DNA from: Burkholderia sp. BCC0322
GTDB lineage: Bacteria > Pseudomonadota > Gammaproteobacteria > Burkholderiales > Burkholderiaceae
NCBI RefSeq assembly: GCF_902833045.1
Contig: NZ_CADFDU010000021.1
Location: forward strand, 1-64,000
Length of the DNA stretch: 64,000 nt
Direction of reading: 5' to 3'
Shown here: positions 31,779 to 41,211 of the stretch, in pieces
Position numbering within the stretch: position 1 is the stretch's first letter
How the letters are laid out: every line of letters starts with the position of its first letter
Program-made: the position numbers and the translations under genes
Notes under the pieces: generated by a model
What the model saw: only the letters and a program-made list of their open reading frames with translations
The model's database searches: none
Told to the model about the DNA's origin: nothing

Positions 31779-33758
31779 CTATCGCTCGATCGCATGCTGG
31801 TGGTCGTACGATCGATCCGCACGCTCGGCCTCGTGATCGCGCTCCTTGACCTGGTGCAGCGCGCTATCCGGCGAATACTGAATCGCCACCTGCTCGCCCA
31901 CCTCGACGTCGCGGGACAAGCGATCGCGCGGATAGACGATGCCGACGGTCTGACCGATCTTGACCAGCGAGTGGTGCGTCGAGTTGGCCAGCACCTCGCC
32001 GCGGTAATGGCGTTCCAGCTGCTGCGCGTCGCGCAGGATCAGGTTGTGGTGATCGCCGGCCAGGCCGATCGCCCGGCGAGAGACGTCGTCCGGCACCTCG
32101 CCCTCGGGCAACTGGCCGCGGTGAATCTGCTCGGACAGGTTGGCGCGCTCGATTTCGCTGTGCGGGACCGTGCTGATCGAGGTCCGCGTTTCGAGATGCT
32201 GGTAAGCGGCGTCGAGCTCGGGGAAGAGGGCAAGCGCTTGATCCCGACCCAGCGTGTCGAAGGCGCGGCCGCGCTCGGCGTCGCGAGCGTGGTCGACGAC
32301 GTGCCGGCGCGGCGCCCGCACCGTGTCGACTTCGACCTCCGACTTTGCCTGCTCGGGTTGGTGCGTAGGTGCCAGCGCTTGCCGCTCGCGCGCCGGTTCG
32401 ATGCCGCCCGGATCCACGACGACGACACGACCATCCACGACGCCCACATTGTCGACACCCTGATCACCCCAGTGATACCCGCGCTGCCGAAGTGCTTCGG
32501 CCGTGCGCTCGACATCGGCGGGTGTAATGCCACGCATATCCGCGCGGGGCATAACCTCGTATCGCAGATTTCCTTCCGTGCCGCTCGCAACCGGCTGCAG
32601 GACTTCGGGATTCTTCGGTCGAACAGCAAGATCACCGGTACCGAGCCTCACCACGTGTTTGTCGTCGGCCGCCAGTACCACAGACGACGCGCCGGCATCC
32701 AGCGGCGTCAGGCGGGACATTCCGAGTTCGCGCAACTTGGCCTCGAGCGCCGGCAGGTGCCTGGACGCAGCGATTTCCGCGGCGACCGGATCGGAATAGT
32801 GCCCCCCGAGGTTCGGCACGTCGCGCGTCATCGAACGGAGGATGTCGCGCAAGCCAGGTTCCGGCGACGAGCTATCCTCGCCGGGCGCTCGAGGGGTCAG
32901 TACTTGCGCAGTACCGTGCTGGATTGCCAGCGCGTGTTCGCGACGCTGCACGATGTCGGCGATCTCCGGGGCGGGTGCGCCGCGCAAGGTACGCGCCTCC
33001 TGGATGTCATCGAGCATTCGAACGTGATTGGTGAGCTCGTCGTGCGTCATCGGACGCTCGCGCTCACGTACGATCGACGCCGCGGCGGCCTGCGGCTCCC
33101 GCCACTCGCCCTGATGCAATTCGTTGCGGTACACCTCGCGGTGGTGCCGATCGACGACCAGGATTCGATCCACCGCCTTCTCGCGCTCGAGCAACGCGAC
33201 GGTTTCCACCATGCCGGCATACGCCTGATCATGCTGCTCGGGATTGACCACGCGCCCAACACCCATCGTGGCGATCTCCCGCTCGGTTCGCATTTGCGCG
33301 CGCGTAAGCGACACTTCGGCTGGCATGGCCACGCCTCGAACCTCCAGCGTGTAGCCGCGCTCGTTGAGCCGCCGCGCGAGATTGCGAAGGCTCTCGGGAT
33401 TGCGCATCGTGCCGTCGACCACAAGATCGCGGCGTGCTTCGGATGCAGCCGTGGTCAACCGGCCCGCCCAGCGACCGGCGTCGACATGCGTCAGGTCTGC
33501 GGCGTGTTGCGGATCGTCGCGAAGAAGCCGGCTGTACTGCGGGAGGTTCTCTCTCATACGGTCCGCATCAATCAACACGGCACCGCCACGTTCTTTGAGC
33601 TCCCCCATCGCCTGGCGCGCGAGGGCTGTCTTACCGGCACCAGGCTGGCCACCGATGAGGATCGCCTTCGGTTCGGCCTGCTCGCGGCTGCCCTCGATTG
33701 CCTCCCGCTCCACGCGCGCATACGCGCGTTGCATCACGACATCCGGAATTGTGTCCAT
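31779..33758 (-). CDS. Zeta-toxin / kinase-like / KfrB-domain fusion protein
   Basis: A 659-residue protein with three parts. Residues ~10-220 match Zeta-toxin family kinases, with Walker A GGQPGAGKT (37-44), VLIDADRMR and VDGTMRNPE. Residues ~330-455 look like a protein-kinase-like fold: AGASSVVLAADDKHVVRLG, then WGDQGVDNVGV and VVVVDPGG, resembling the catalytic Asp/Asn and DFG-type positions. The last ~90 residues (VLANSTHHSLVKIGQTVGIV, VGEQVAIQYS) match the KfrB domain found on IncP-type plasmids. Zeta toxins phosphorylate UDP-GlcNAc; that activity is assumed from the motif. The small gene upstream is a candidate antitoxin. Confidence 0.75.
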   Translation of the reverse strand: MDTIPDVVMQRAYARVEREAIEGSREQAEPKAILIGGQPGAGKTALARQAMGELKERGGAVLIDADRMRENLPQYSRLLRDDPQHAADLTHVDAGRWAGRLTTAASEARRDLVVDGTMRNPESLRNLARRLNERGYTLEVRGVAMPAEVSLTRAQMRTEREIATMGVGRVVNPEQHDQAYAGMVETVALLEREKAVDRILVVDRHHREVYRNELHQGEWREPQAAAASIVRERERPMTHDELTNHVRMLDDIQEARTLRGAPAPEIADIVQRREHALAIQHGTAQVLTPRAPGEDSSSPEPGLRDILRSMTRDVPNLGGHYSDPVAAEIAASRHLPALEAKLRELGMSRLTPLDAGASSVVLAADDKHVVRLGTGDLAVRPKNPEVLQPVASGTEGNLRYEVMPRADMRGITPADVERTAEALRQRGYHWGDQGVDNVGVVDGRVVVVDPGGIEPARERQALAPTHQPEQAKSEVEVDTVRAPRRHVVDHARDAERGRAFDTLGRDQALALFPELDAAYQHLETRTSISTVPHSEIERANLSEQIHRGQLPEGEVPDDVSRRAIGLAGDHHNLILRDAQQLERHYRGEVLANSTHHSLVKIGQTVGIVYPRDRLSRDVEVGEQVAIQYSPDSALHQVKERDHEAERADRSYDHQHAIER

Positions 33759-33772
33759 GATGGGCTCCGGTA

Positions 33773-34021
33773 TCAGGCGCGATCGGCGTTCAGCTGCCGG
33801 GCGCGCGGGCCGTACTCGGCCAGCGCATGTGCAATCGCGACGTCGTCGTCCGGCTGCAGAGCGTCGCGCGCGGCGACCAGCACCTTGCGTTCAGCATCCG
33901 CGGTAGCCACGCGCGCAACATCCGGCTGGCTGCGCGACTCTTCTTCCGCGATGACCGTGACCTGGTGGGCGATCAGTTGGCCGATCGTTTGGCAGGCGAC
34001 TTCGTAATCGACGTGAGGCAT
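33773..34021 (-). CDS. Small protein upstream of Zeta fusion, candidate antitoxin
   Basis: An 82-residue acidic, helical protein starting at ATG 34021 after CAGGAGAACACG. It ends 14 bp before the Zeta-fusion start, in the usual antitoxin-toxin order. It has no clear similarity to the classical Epsilon antitoxin, so the antitoxin role is positional inference only. Confidence 0.5.
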   Translation of the reverse strand: MPHVDYEVACQTIGQLIAHQVTVIAEEESRSQPDVARVATADAERKVLVAARDALQPDDDVAIAHALAEYGPRARQLNADRA

Positions 34022-34066
34022 CGTGTTCTCCTGTGAAAAAGTGGGCATGCGTGCGTACGTCCCGGA

Positions 34067-34693
34067 TCAAACAGCCGGGAATGGTTTGGATTCGTTCCAG
34101 AGCCGCATCCAGGCAGTGCGCACTGCGGCGGCAACCGTCGCGTGGTGCCAGATGACGAGGACGTTTTCGGCGTTGTGGTACGCGCCGGCCTGCGTGTAGT
34201 TCATCGACCCGGTCTGCGTCGTATCCCCATCGGCGACGATGAACTTGTCGTGCATAAGCGGCACGGCCATGTCGATGCGCACCGGGATGCCAGCGGCCAC
34301 GAGATCGGCGAGCTTCGAGCCGCGGCCGTCGAGCTGGGAGCGGTCGAGGACGACGCGGACCTGCACGCCTGCGTGGGCGCGCTCAATGAGGTGGGTGACG
34401 ATCCGGCGATTGGTGAGCTCGTATGCGGCGACGTCGAGCTCCGACTGCGCGCTGTCGATCACGCTCAGCACGAGCGCCTCGGCCTGGCCATCGGGCGAGG
34501 TGGCGAATTGCACCGAGGCGCGGTCGGCGAAGCCAGAGCTTTCCGAATGTGCGGAGCTTTCCGCCGGATGCTTCAGGCCGCTCGCAAAATGACCAACCGA
34601 CGACGGCAGACTGCCCAAATCTGGCGTCGAGCCGTCGTGCAGCACGTAATAGCCGACACCGGCGACGACCGCCAGGCAGAGAAGGAATTTCAT
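34067..34693 (-). CDS. Phospholipase D-family endonuclease (Nuc-like)
   Basis: A 208-residue single-HKD protein. An N-terminal signal/anchor (residues 1-18) precedes a PLD domain with FATSPDGQAEALVLSVIDSA and the catalytic box HDKFIVADGDTTQTGSMN (~157-175). Proteins of this type on conjugative plasmids (for example Nuc of pKM101) are periplasmic, EDTA-resistant nucleases that act as dimers. ATG 34693 overlaps the upstream lipoprotein stop by four bases. Confidence 0.85.
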   Translation of the reverse strand: MKFLLCLAVVAGVGYYVLHDGSTPDLGSLPSSVGHFASGLKHPAESSAHSESSGFADRASVQFATSPDGQAEALVLSVIDSAQSELDVAAYELTNRRIVTHLIERAHAGVQVRVVLDRSQLDGRGSKLADLVAAGIPVRIDMAVPLMHDKFIVADGDTTQTGSMNYTQAGAYHNAENVLVIWHHATVAAAVRTAWMRLWNESKPFPAV

Positions 34694-34827
34694 ACAGGCC
34701 TCCCGACGTGGGAGGTCTGGCCCGCAGCGGCATAGGGTCCGGGGCAGCTGTCACCGGTGTGCGGCGCCGCGCAGGCGGCGAGAAGCAGAGCGGGAATGGT
34801 GAGCGCCACAGCGCGAACTCGACTCAC
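34690..34827 (-). CDS. Very small lipoprotein
   Basis: A 45-residue product from a GTG at 34827 with lipobox LLLAAC (Cys ~18) and a short mature part (AAPHTGDSCPGPYAAAG). No ATG is available in frame nearby. It is coupled to the PLD-family gene. Small plasmid lipoproteins can act in entry exclusion, which is only a possibility. Confidence 0.45.
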   Translation of the reverse strand: MSRVRAVALTIPALLLAACAAPHTGDSCPGPYAAAGQTSHVGRPV

Positions 34828-34956
34828 CGTCGATATCACGCAAATACGAGACGTAAACGAATTAACGCCGCGGCGAATTACGTCATTAACGATTAACTTG
34901 CCACTACGCCAAATAAGGCGTAACGTCAACATTAATTGCGTACGGGGACGCTCATC
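34828..34956. promoter_or_regulatory. AT-rich control region with dyads
   Basis: Between divergent genes, an AT-rich stretch with the perfect dyad TACGCC / GGCGTA (34905-34910, 34917-34922) around AAATAA, and repeated ATTAACG elements (34860-34895). Likely promoter/operator region for 34957 (+) and 34827 (-). Confidence 0.45.
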
Positions 34957-35349
34957 ATGGATTATGTGCTTGCGAATTTCATGGCCGTATTGGCCGCAAT
35001 TATTTTCTCGGTTTTCACATCGTTCATTGCGTCGCGAAGTGGCCGGACCGCTTACCGAAAAATCATGTGGAGCTACCTGATTACATTGCTGATTGCAGCC
35101 ATCGTCATTACGGGAATGCAGCTGCCTTTTGCCATTTTGGCATTCGGCGCGCTCCTTTCCTGCATCTTCGGCGTGTTCGCCCAGTTGGCCATTGCAGTCA
35201 AGCTTGGCCATCTCGTCATGACTGACGGGCACTACGGTGACGGCTGGAACAAGGCTAGTTCGAGCGACAATACAAGCAGCGATCTTTGTAACGATTGGTT
35301 CTGGAGAGACCAACGAAATCAGATGAGTCATAGCGATTGGCGTCATTGA
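34957..35349 (+). CDS. Small membrane protein, plus strand
   Basis: A 130-residue protein with three to four hydrophobic segments (VLANFMAVLAAIIFSVFTSFI, ITLLIAAIVITGM, PFAILAFGALLSCIFGVFAQ) and a polar C-terminus. GGGGA lies ten bases before ATG 34957. A terminator follows at 35367. It is one of few plus-strand genes in the right half of the window and has lower GC than its neighbours, suggesting separate acquisition. No family recognised; entry or surface exclusion is conceivable. Confidence 0.55.
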   Translation: MDYVLANFMAVLAAIIFSVFTSFIASRSGRTAYRKIMWSYLITLLIAAIVITGMQLPFAILAFGALLSCIFGVFAQLAIAVKLGHLVMTDGHYGDGWNKASSSDNTSSDLCNDWFWRDQRNQMSHSDWRH

Positions 35350-35366
35350 TTAATGATTTAGCTTCC

Positions 35367-35387
35367 GGGGGCTGCAAGCCCCCTTTT
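35367..35387 (+). terminator. Terminator of the 34957 gene
   Basis: GGGGGC / GCCCCC stem with loop TGCAA and TTTT, converging on the end of traG. Confidence 0.7.
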
Positions 35388-38300
35388 CATTGGTCAGTGG
35401 GGTTAATGCCTTCCGCATCCGTACTTGGAATCGCCTTCACCACACGTCCGTCCTCCCCAACCCCGCGCTCAGGCCGATTCAACGACGCAAGAGCACTTGG
35501 CGAAGTTGCCGGCCCGCTTACCTCCGATTCGCCCCGTGCTGCATTTGCCGATGCCGCCCCAGCGTTCGATGGTTCGACGTACTGCGAGGGAGCAACGGGC
35601 ATCGCGCCTCCAACTGCTGGCAACTGGCTGACCGGTACGTGGTCGAACTTCGCGTTGCCTTGCCCCCCCGCACCTTGCGGTACAACGCTCGGGCTGTTGC
35701 CACCATCCGCCCTCGAATCCCTGCCGCCTGCAATTGCTGATGCGACCGTCGAACTCCCTGGGGCGGCTGGCCGTGCGGGGGTGGACGTACTCGGCCCAGC
35801 GCGATCAGATTTCGCGTTGTCAATCCGTGCACCGCTGCGTCCCGTCCCGGTTGTCGGCACCATCTCCGAAACGCCGCCGCTACGCTCGATGGAAGCGGTC
35901 GGCGCAGCAGTCACTGACCTGGTGGAACCCGCAACTGGCGGGATTCGACTCGCAACAGTGGGGCGGGCCGCTCCGTCTTGCTTCGAAGCCGCTTGGGTCG
36001 TCGAAATAGGGGAGACAGAACCTGGTTGCACGATTGCGCCTGGTGCGGCCGCGACCGAGCGAGCTTTGTCGCCTGCAGCCCCGCGCTGACTGTTGGTATT
36101 CGCCGCAGCCGACGAAGGGAGGCCGCCACTTCGGTTAATCATGGCGGTCGGCGAGGCAGCAGTGGGCGTCCCAGCGCCAGCCGACCGCTGCTCACGATTC
36201 GAGTCAATCGGACGCGCCACGCCCCCATGCTCCGCGCCAGCATCGACCGTGGTGGTGGGAGCTGATACCGGTCGCGAAACTACCGGCGCCTCACCGGGTA
36301 CAGGGGTCGCTTTGTGAGTGCCGGCGCCGGTCAGACTAGTTGTGTTCGTCGGCGCCGAGATAGCCTCGCCGTCGCCGCGCTTCACGGACGTCGCAGGAGT
36401 CGGTCGCATTGCAGGCGAGGCCGTCGTGGCTCGGCCAAAAGCACCGCCAGCCTGACTGCCACCTTGCCCATCAGGCAGCTGGTCGTTGCCCGCCGGCAAA
36501 GCCACGATCCTGAAATCAGACTCTGACAGGCGCGGTTGCGAGCCAGAGGAGGACGTGCCAATACCCGCCCCGCGAGCGGCTTCCAACGTCGGTCCATTTC
36601 CCGTCGCATTCGGGTTCAGGAACTTTTCAACTACTGTGGGGGATGCTGCTGCACCAGCCGGTGCGAACGGCTGAATCGAATTTCTCCACGCCGTGAGGGG
36701 CGCCGTGTCGTCAGACGCTGGCGCCGACGTCGGCGCAGGTGAAAGCGCGCGGCCTGGTGCCCGCTCGGACGTCATGAGTGGCTTGTTGTTCCCGGAAGGA
36801 TCGACGTGATCGTGTACCTGTTTGATCGGCGCGGCGGACTCGTTTGTGACCCGTTGTCGCGTGGCGTCTACCCGCTGTTGCGCGTCGGTTACGACTTGGG
36901 GCATCAGCGTCGCAATATCGAGGGGTGTCGTGTCCGCGGGGCCAACAGCGCCCGCAAAACGCTGAAACGCGGTGGGCGCGCTTGCGCCAACACCGGCCTG
37001 ATTGCGTTGGTTCTGGCGAACCACATCGGCCCCGCTCGCGGGCAGAGCAGATCCGTCGCGCGCCGTGGTCGGCAATGTGGAATTGCGTACGACGAGCTCA
37101 CGCATCTGTCCGTCTTCGGCGACGAGCCGTGCAATCTCCGGCGTGGGCAGGGTCATCAACTGGCTATACCGCATGCCGTTTCGCGCTGCGACCGCCTGCA
37201 GGTTCTCCGGCGTCATCAGGTTGGTCGAGGTATCGACGCGGTAAACCGTTTGCGTCGATCCACGCTGACGCACATCTGCGCTTCGGGACAGATCCGCCGC
37301 AACACGTGAGCCAGAAGAAACCTGGTCCGTCAGTGACGCAGTGTGGTCCCGACGAACATGCTGGCCCGAATCCATCCCGGTGGAGTCGCTGTGCATCTGC
37401 GTCCCTTCGTGGCTGACCTGATCGCTTTCGGTGTACGCACCCAAACTACTGTATTGATCGACAAATTTTTGTGCGTCCGAATTTCGCCATGACTTGGTAT
37501 ATCCACCTTCACCAGAGAGATCGAGACCGAGCTTCAGACTCGACTGCCCCTTTCCTGTACCTCCTCCATTTGCATAGTCGGCAGCACGCACCTTCGAGCG
37601 ATAGGCATCTCGAATCGCCTGCACTTCCTGCGGCGATTTACCAAGTGACTGTGCTTTTCCTGCAAGCTTGTCTTCCTCCGCCTGGTTGAACAACGGCGAG
37701 TTCACAGCCGGATTACTTGCGCCCGGCCGGCCACTTCCAGAAGTCCCACGCCCGTTACCACCAGACGAGCCGCCCGCTCCACCGCCTGCGTTGCCGGCCG
37801 GCGACCCATCGTCACCAAACGACTTGGAAAAGCCGCCTCCAAGCATGATCGACCCTTTGGCACCCGCCGACGTTACTCCGTCGACAGAGTGCGACTGATC
37901 TATCGCGTACTGCTGATCATGCGCGGTTCGCCGCTCACCAGATTGGGTAGACGACCCACGCGTTCCCGAGCTGGAATCATCCGACGCACGTTGCGTGTTG
38001 CCGCGCTCTTGGCTATTCGTGACGCTGTTCGTGCTCGACGCGAGCTGCTCGCGGCCCGAGAACGTGGAGTTGGTTCGGTTTGCGGCGACGCCCGTCGACG
38101 AATCGGTGCCGAGCGACCGCTCGAACGAATCCTGCGAGCTAGCCGACACGCCCAGATTGTTCTGATAGTCGGTTCGTGCGATGAGCCCATTCGCGAAATT
38201 CGTGAAGGCCGATCCAGTCCCGGTATCGACGTTCATCGAGCCGGTGCGCGACTGCACCGTGCTGTCGTACTTGTTGGCCGACGTCACGTTGCGCGAAGCG

Positions 38301-39769
38301 TTGTCGATCGACGACGAATCCATATGGACATTGCCAATGTTTTCGTCACCTTGCGCCTGTTGGCCGCCGATTTGCTGCGCCGGGCCGGTCAGCACGCTGC
38401 TAAGTTGAGAGAAGGCGCCGACGACACCCGTCGATGCAAAGTTGATCAGCATCCACGCCAGTGGCGGGGTAATGATCACCATGTATCCAAGCAGCGCCTG
38501 CTCGTCGAGCAACGTCGAGCCGAACTTCGCCGACATCCCGAACGGCACGCCGGCCTGCAGCGACATCGAGCGCATCACATGGCTGAGGTGGATCATCGAT
38601 AGCCCATTGATCACGGCAAAGAGCAACGGCCAAATCGATATCCACGCCACCGATTTCGCGTACATCGCGAGAATTCGCTTCGCCGCATCCGCGCCGCTGA
38701 TCAGACACAGCACCAGAACGAGCGGGAAGACCGCGTAGATGATCGCCTCGGCGTAGTTCCGAACGGTCGGCAGCGTGTTCTTCGCCAGGATTGCCATGCT
38801 GGACAGTGAACCGTTCGTGGCGACAGCCGCCTGCGCCGAACTCATCAGCGCATTAACCTCGGCGACGCGTGCGGGATCATTCAGCATCGCGGGCAGCTCG
38901 GCACCTGCCTGGCGCCACACGTTGTTGAACATCGCCTGACGCAGCGCCGACGACGCGTTCTGCGACGACTGAAGGATGAAGCCGTACGAATCACCAATCG
39001 CGTTGACGAATTCCGCCTTCGCCATGGTGGGATTGGAGATCTCCGGATACATTTCGCTGCCGTACATCTGCTCGGCTGCTTGTTCCGCGTCCTGCACGCG
39101 CATCAGCAGCAACGTGCCAATAGCCGAACACGTGTCCGTCGTCGGGTTCGCGGTGAGGGTGTTCGTGGTGACGTACCGCGCCGGGCTGGTAGACGTGAAC
39201 ACGGTATTAAACGGGTCCGTCCCGCTCATGATGGTCTTCGGATCGATCGCGCCGTCTTGAATGTCGTAGACCGTGCATTCCTTGAAGAACTGGATCAGAT
39301 CGGCATGCAGACCCGGATCGGTGATCTCGGCCCTATCGACCTTTTGCAGCACCGAAATGCCAAATCCAACGTCTCCCTTCTTCAAGGTGAGCGTATCCGG
39401 TACGCCGAACACCGTCTCGTAGGACTGTGTCAGCACGCGGGAAATCAGCGTGAAGCTCTGTGCGACCGCCGCCAGGTAGACCGGGACGTGATCCACCTCC
39501 CGGGTCGGCTGCACATTGTTCACGTCGGTGATGAACACGTTCTCCACGGGAAGTAACAGCAGCTGCGTCATCAGGAGCGCGCCGATGAACCATCGGAAAA
39601 TCTCGTAACCCTTCCGACCGATCGCCACGATCGTCCAGATCACCACACCGCTCAGCAACGTGTAGCGAATGAGGCCCGTCCACGTGCCGCTGCCCATGAA
39701 CGACGCGATGCCTTGCATCACGTAGTACAAGGTATCGACGTTGCCGTAGGTGTCTATCTCCATGTTCAT
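35387..39769 (-). CDS. traG: TraG, F-type mating-pair stabilisation/pilus assembly
   Basis: A 1460-residue inner-membrane protein. The N-terminal ~480 residues match the TraG N-terminal domain with membrane segments near 30-75 and 345-455 (AEAIIYAVFPLVLVLCLISGA, SIWPLLFAVINGLSM). The rest is a long periplasmic region of low complexity, rich in Ser, Gly, Thr and Ala, with no clear domain. F TraG is ~940 residues, so this tail is much extended. TraG helps pilus assembly and stabilises mating pairs, and its C-terminus in F acts in entry exclusion. Four-base overlap with traH; last gene of the operon. Confidence 0.88.
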   Translation of the reverse strand: MNMEIDTYGNVDTLYYVMQGIASFMGSGTWTGLIRYTLLSGVVIWTIVAIGRKGYEIFRWFIGALLMTQLLLLPVENVFITDVNNVQPTREVDHVPVYLAAVAQSFTLISRVLTQSYETVFGVPDTLTLKKGDVGFGISVLQKVDRAEITDPGLHADLIQFFKECTVYDIQDGAIDPKTIMSGTDPFNTVFTSTSPARYVTTNTLTANPTTDTCSAIGTLLLMRVQDAEQAAEQMYGSEMYPEISNPTMAKAEFVNAIGDSYGFILQSSQNASSALRQAMFNNVWRQAGAELPAMLNDPARVAEVNALMSSAQAAVATNGSLSSMAILAKNTLPTVRNYAEAIIYAVFPLVLVLCLISGADAAKRILAMYAKSVAWISIWPLLFAVINGLSMIHLSHVMRSMSLQAGVPFGMSAKFGSTLLDEQALLGYMVIITPPLAWMLINFASTGVVGAFSQLSSVLTGPAQQIGGQQAQGDENIGNVHMDSSSIDNASRNVTSANKYDSTVQSRTGSMNVDTGTGSAFTNFANGLIARTDYQNNLGVSASSQDSFERSLGTDSSTGVAANRTNSTFSGREQLASSTNSVTNSQERGNTQRASDDSSSGTRGSSTQSGERRTAHDQQYAIDQSHSVDGVTSAGAKGSIMLGGGFSKSFGDDGSPAGNAGGGAGGSSGGNGRGTSGSGRPGASNPAVNSPLFNQAEEDKLAGKAQSLGKSPQEVQAIRDAYRSKVRAADYANGGGTGKGQSSLKLGLDLSGEGGYTKSWRNSDAQKFVDQYSSLGAYTESDQVSHEGTQMHSDSTGMDSGQHVRRDHTASLTDQVSSGSRVAADLSRSADVRQRGSTQTVYRVDTSTNLMTPENLQAVAARNGMRYSQLMTLPTPEIARLVAEDGQMRELVVRNSTLPTTARDGSALPASGADVVRQNQRNQAGVGASAPTAFQRFAGAVGPADTTPLDIATLMPQVVTDAQQRVDATRQRVTNESAAPIKQVHDHVDPSGNNKPLMTSERAPGRALSPAPTSAPASDDTAPLTAWRNSIQPFAPAGAAASPTVVEKFLNPNATGNGPTLEAARGAGIGTSSSGSQPRLSESDFRIVALPAGNDQLPDGQGGSQAGGAFGRATTASPAMRPTPATSVKRGDGEAISAPTNTTSLTGAGTHKATPVPGEAPVVSRPVSAPTTTVDAGAEHGGVARPIDSNREQRSAGAGTPTAASPTAMINRSGGLPSSAAANTNSQRGAAGDKARSVAAAPGAIVQPGSVSPISTTQAASKQDGAARPTVASRIPPVAGSTRSVTAAPTASIERSGGVSEMVPTTGTGRSGARIDNAKSDRAGPSTSTPARPAAPGSSTVASAIAGGRDSRADGGNSPSVVPQGAGGQGNAKFDHVPVSQLPAVGGAMPVAPSQYVEPSNAGAASANAARGESEVSGPATSPSALASLNRPERGVGEDGRVVKAIPSTDAEGINPTDQ

Positions 39770-41211
39770 TGCGTGCCCCCACCATTCAAGGTCTGGCCGA
39801 ACGCGAGCGAGTTACGCAGCGACGACGAGACATTGGCGTGCACGGCACGCTCGATCGACTGGAGCTGCTCGACCAGTTGCCATGCATTCGATGTCTGGCT
39901 AAACGCCTGCATCACGACACTGCGTGCTTCCGCTTCGACCGTGTCGATATTGGTGTTGAGCTTCGTGGCCTGGTCCAGCAGCGACGTGCTGGATTTCACC
40001 GTGCCGTAGCGCGCGATCGCACGCCGAAGGTCTTCAGCAGATCCGTGGATATACGCCTCGGCGTACTTGGCTGCGATCAACGATTGGTAGGTGCTCATCA
40101 GCTGATCGGCAAGCGTCGAGTTGTTCAGCCGCGTGCCGACCGCAATCATCTTGTAGACCGGCAGGTCCGTCATGCTCAGGAAGCGGAACGTGTCGTCCGG
40201 GTTGGGCATTGGCGAGCGGGCTGCGATCGCATCCGTGATCACCTGCAGCTTCTGCTGAACGAGCGCACGGAAAGGGGTGTAGCCGATCTCCTGCACCGAC
40301 GGGTTCAGGCATTTGGTGTTCTCGTCGCAGACGTACACCTGGATCGTATTGCCGGTATTCGACGAAGGATCATTGCCGACCAGGTCCTGCACCGTGAGGC
40401 TACCGATGCGCGGCAGGAAGACCGGATTCACCTCATTGCCGCCCGAGTCGGACGGGTCCGGGAAGATGACCGTACCGACCAAAGACATCAAGAACTCTCG
40501 ATCGGAAATGCTCAGGTCCGGCAGTTGCTGCAGTGCCTGCCAGGTCACATTTCCGTAGGGTGCCTTGGCTGCGAGGTTGGCGTCAGACGCGGTAGCCGTG
40601 TTGATCGTCTGGGCCGCTTGTGCCGAGTTGTTCGAGATATTCGTCCAGGCATCGGTCATATCCGAATACAGGTTCGTGAAGGGACCCAGGGTGTCGGCCA
40701 GATTTGCCTGCTCTTTCTTCCATGCAACCGGCGTGACGGCATTGACAATGCCCTCGGCAGCCTGGCACGAATCGATATTCATGCGGTTGACGTCACGTGC
40801 GATGGTTTGCAAGGACTGCATCACGTTGTCACACGTCGGGCACAGGTTCTGCAGGGCAAGCTTGAACGCGTAGCCCAGGGCATTCGAACCGATGTTGCGC
40901 AGCAGCGCGACGAATTGCTCCTTGTTGATGAAGCTGAAGCCACCGGTGAACAGGTCGATGCCACCGCAGCCGGCACCCCATTCCGGCGCAGTGACACTCG
41001 CCAGTTGGTAGGTCTTGTGTGGCGTGCGCATGAACACGCTGCCGCCGCTGTACATATTCATCGTCTCACCCTGCAACGCGCGCGGGCTCGATACGTTGCC
41101 CATTGCGTTGATCGAATCGAAGACTTGCTGCATCGACATCGCCTGCGCATAAATCGGGGCGATGGCGAGCACGGCAGCAGTGAGCGCGGCAATCCAGCGT
41201 GTCGGTTTCAT
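39766..41211 (-). CDS. traH: TraH, conjugal pilus assembly protein
   Basis: A 481-residue periplasmic protein with a signal peptide (residues 1-24, AQA) and the TraH pattern: MQQVFDSINAMGNVSSP, CGGIDLFTGGFSFINKEQFV, and the Cys pair LCPTCDNVMQSL near 120-130. TraH works with TraF and TraW in pilus extension at the outer membrane. Start overlaps the traF stop (TGATG). Confidence 0.93.
   Translation of the reverse strand: MKPTRWIAALTAAVLAIAPIYAQAMSMQQVFDSINAMGNVSSPRALQGETMNMYSGGSVFMRTPHKTYQLASVTAPEWGAGCGGIDLFTGGFSFINKEQFVALLRNIGSNALGYAFKLALQNLCPTCDNVMQSLQTIARDVNRMNIDSCQAAEGIVNAVTPVAWKKEQANLADTLGPFTNLYSDMTDAWTNISNNSAQAAQTINTATASDANLAAKAPYGNVTWQALQQLPDLSISDREFLMSLVGTVIFPDPSDSGGNEVNPVFLPRIGSLTVQDLVGNDPSSNTGNTIQVYVCDENTKCLNPSVQEIGYTPFRALVQQKLQVITDAIAARSPMPNPDDTFRFLSMTDLPVYKMIAVGTRLNNSTLADQLMSTYQSLIAAKYAEAYIHGSAEDLRRAIARYGTVKSSTSLLDQATKLNTNIDTVEAEARSVVMQAFSQTSNAWQLVEQLQSIERAVHANVSSSLRNSLAFGQTLNGGGTQ

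Noticed and set aside
34905-34922. TACGCC-AAATAA-GGCGTA dyad as oriT or a dif-like site
   Set aside because: Arms do not end in TAA/TTA, and no relaxase or relaxosome gene is adjacent; kept only as a regulatory dyad.
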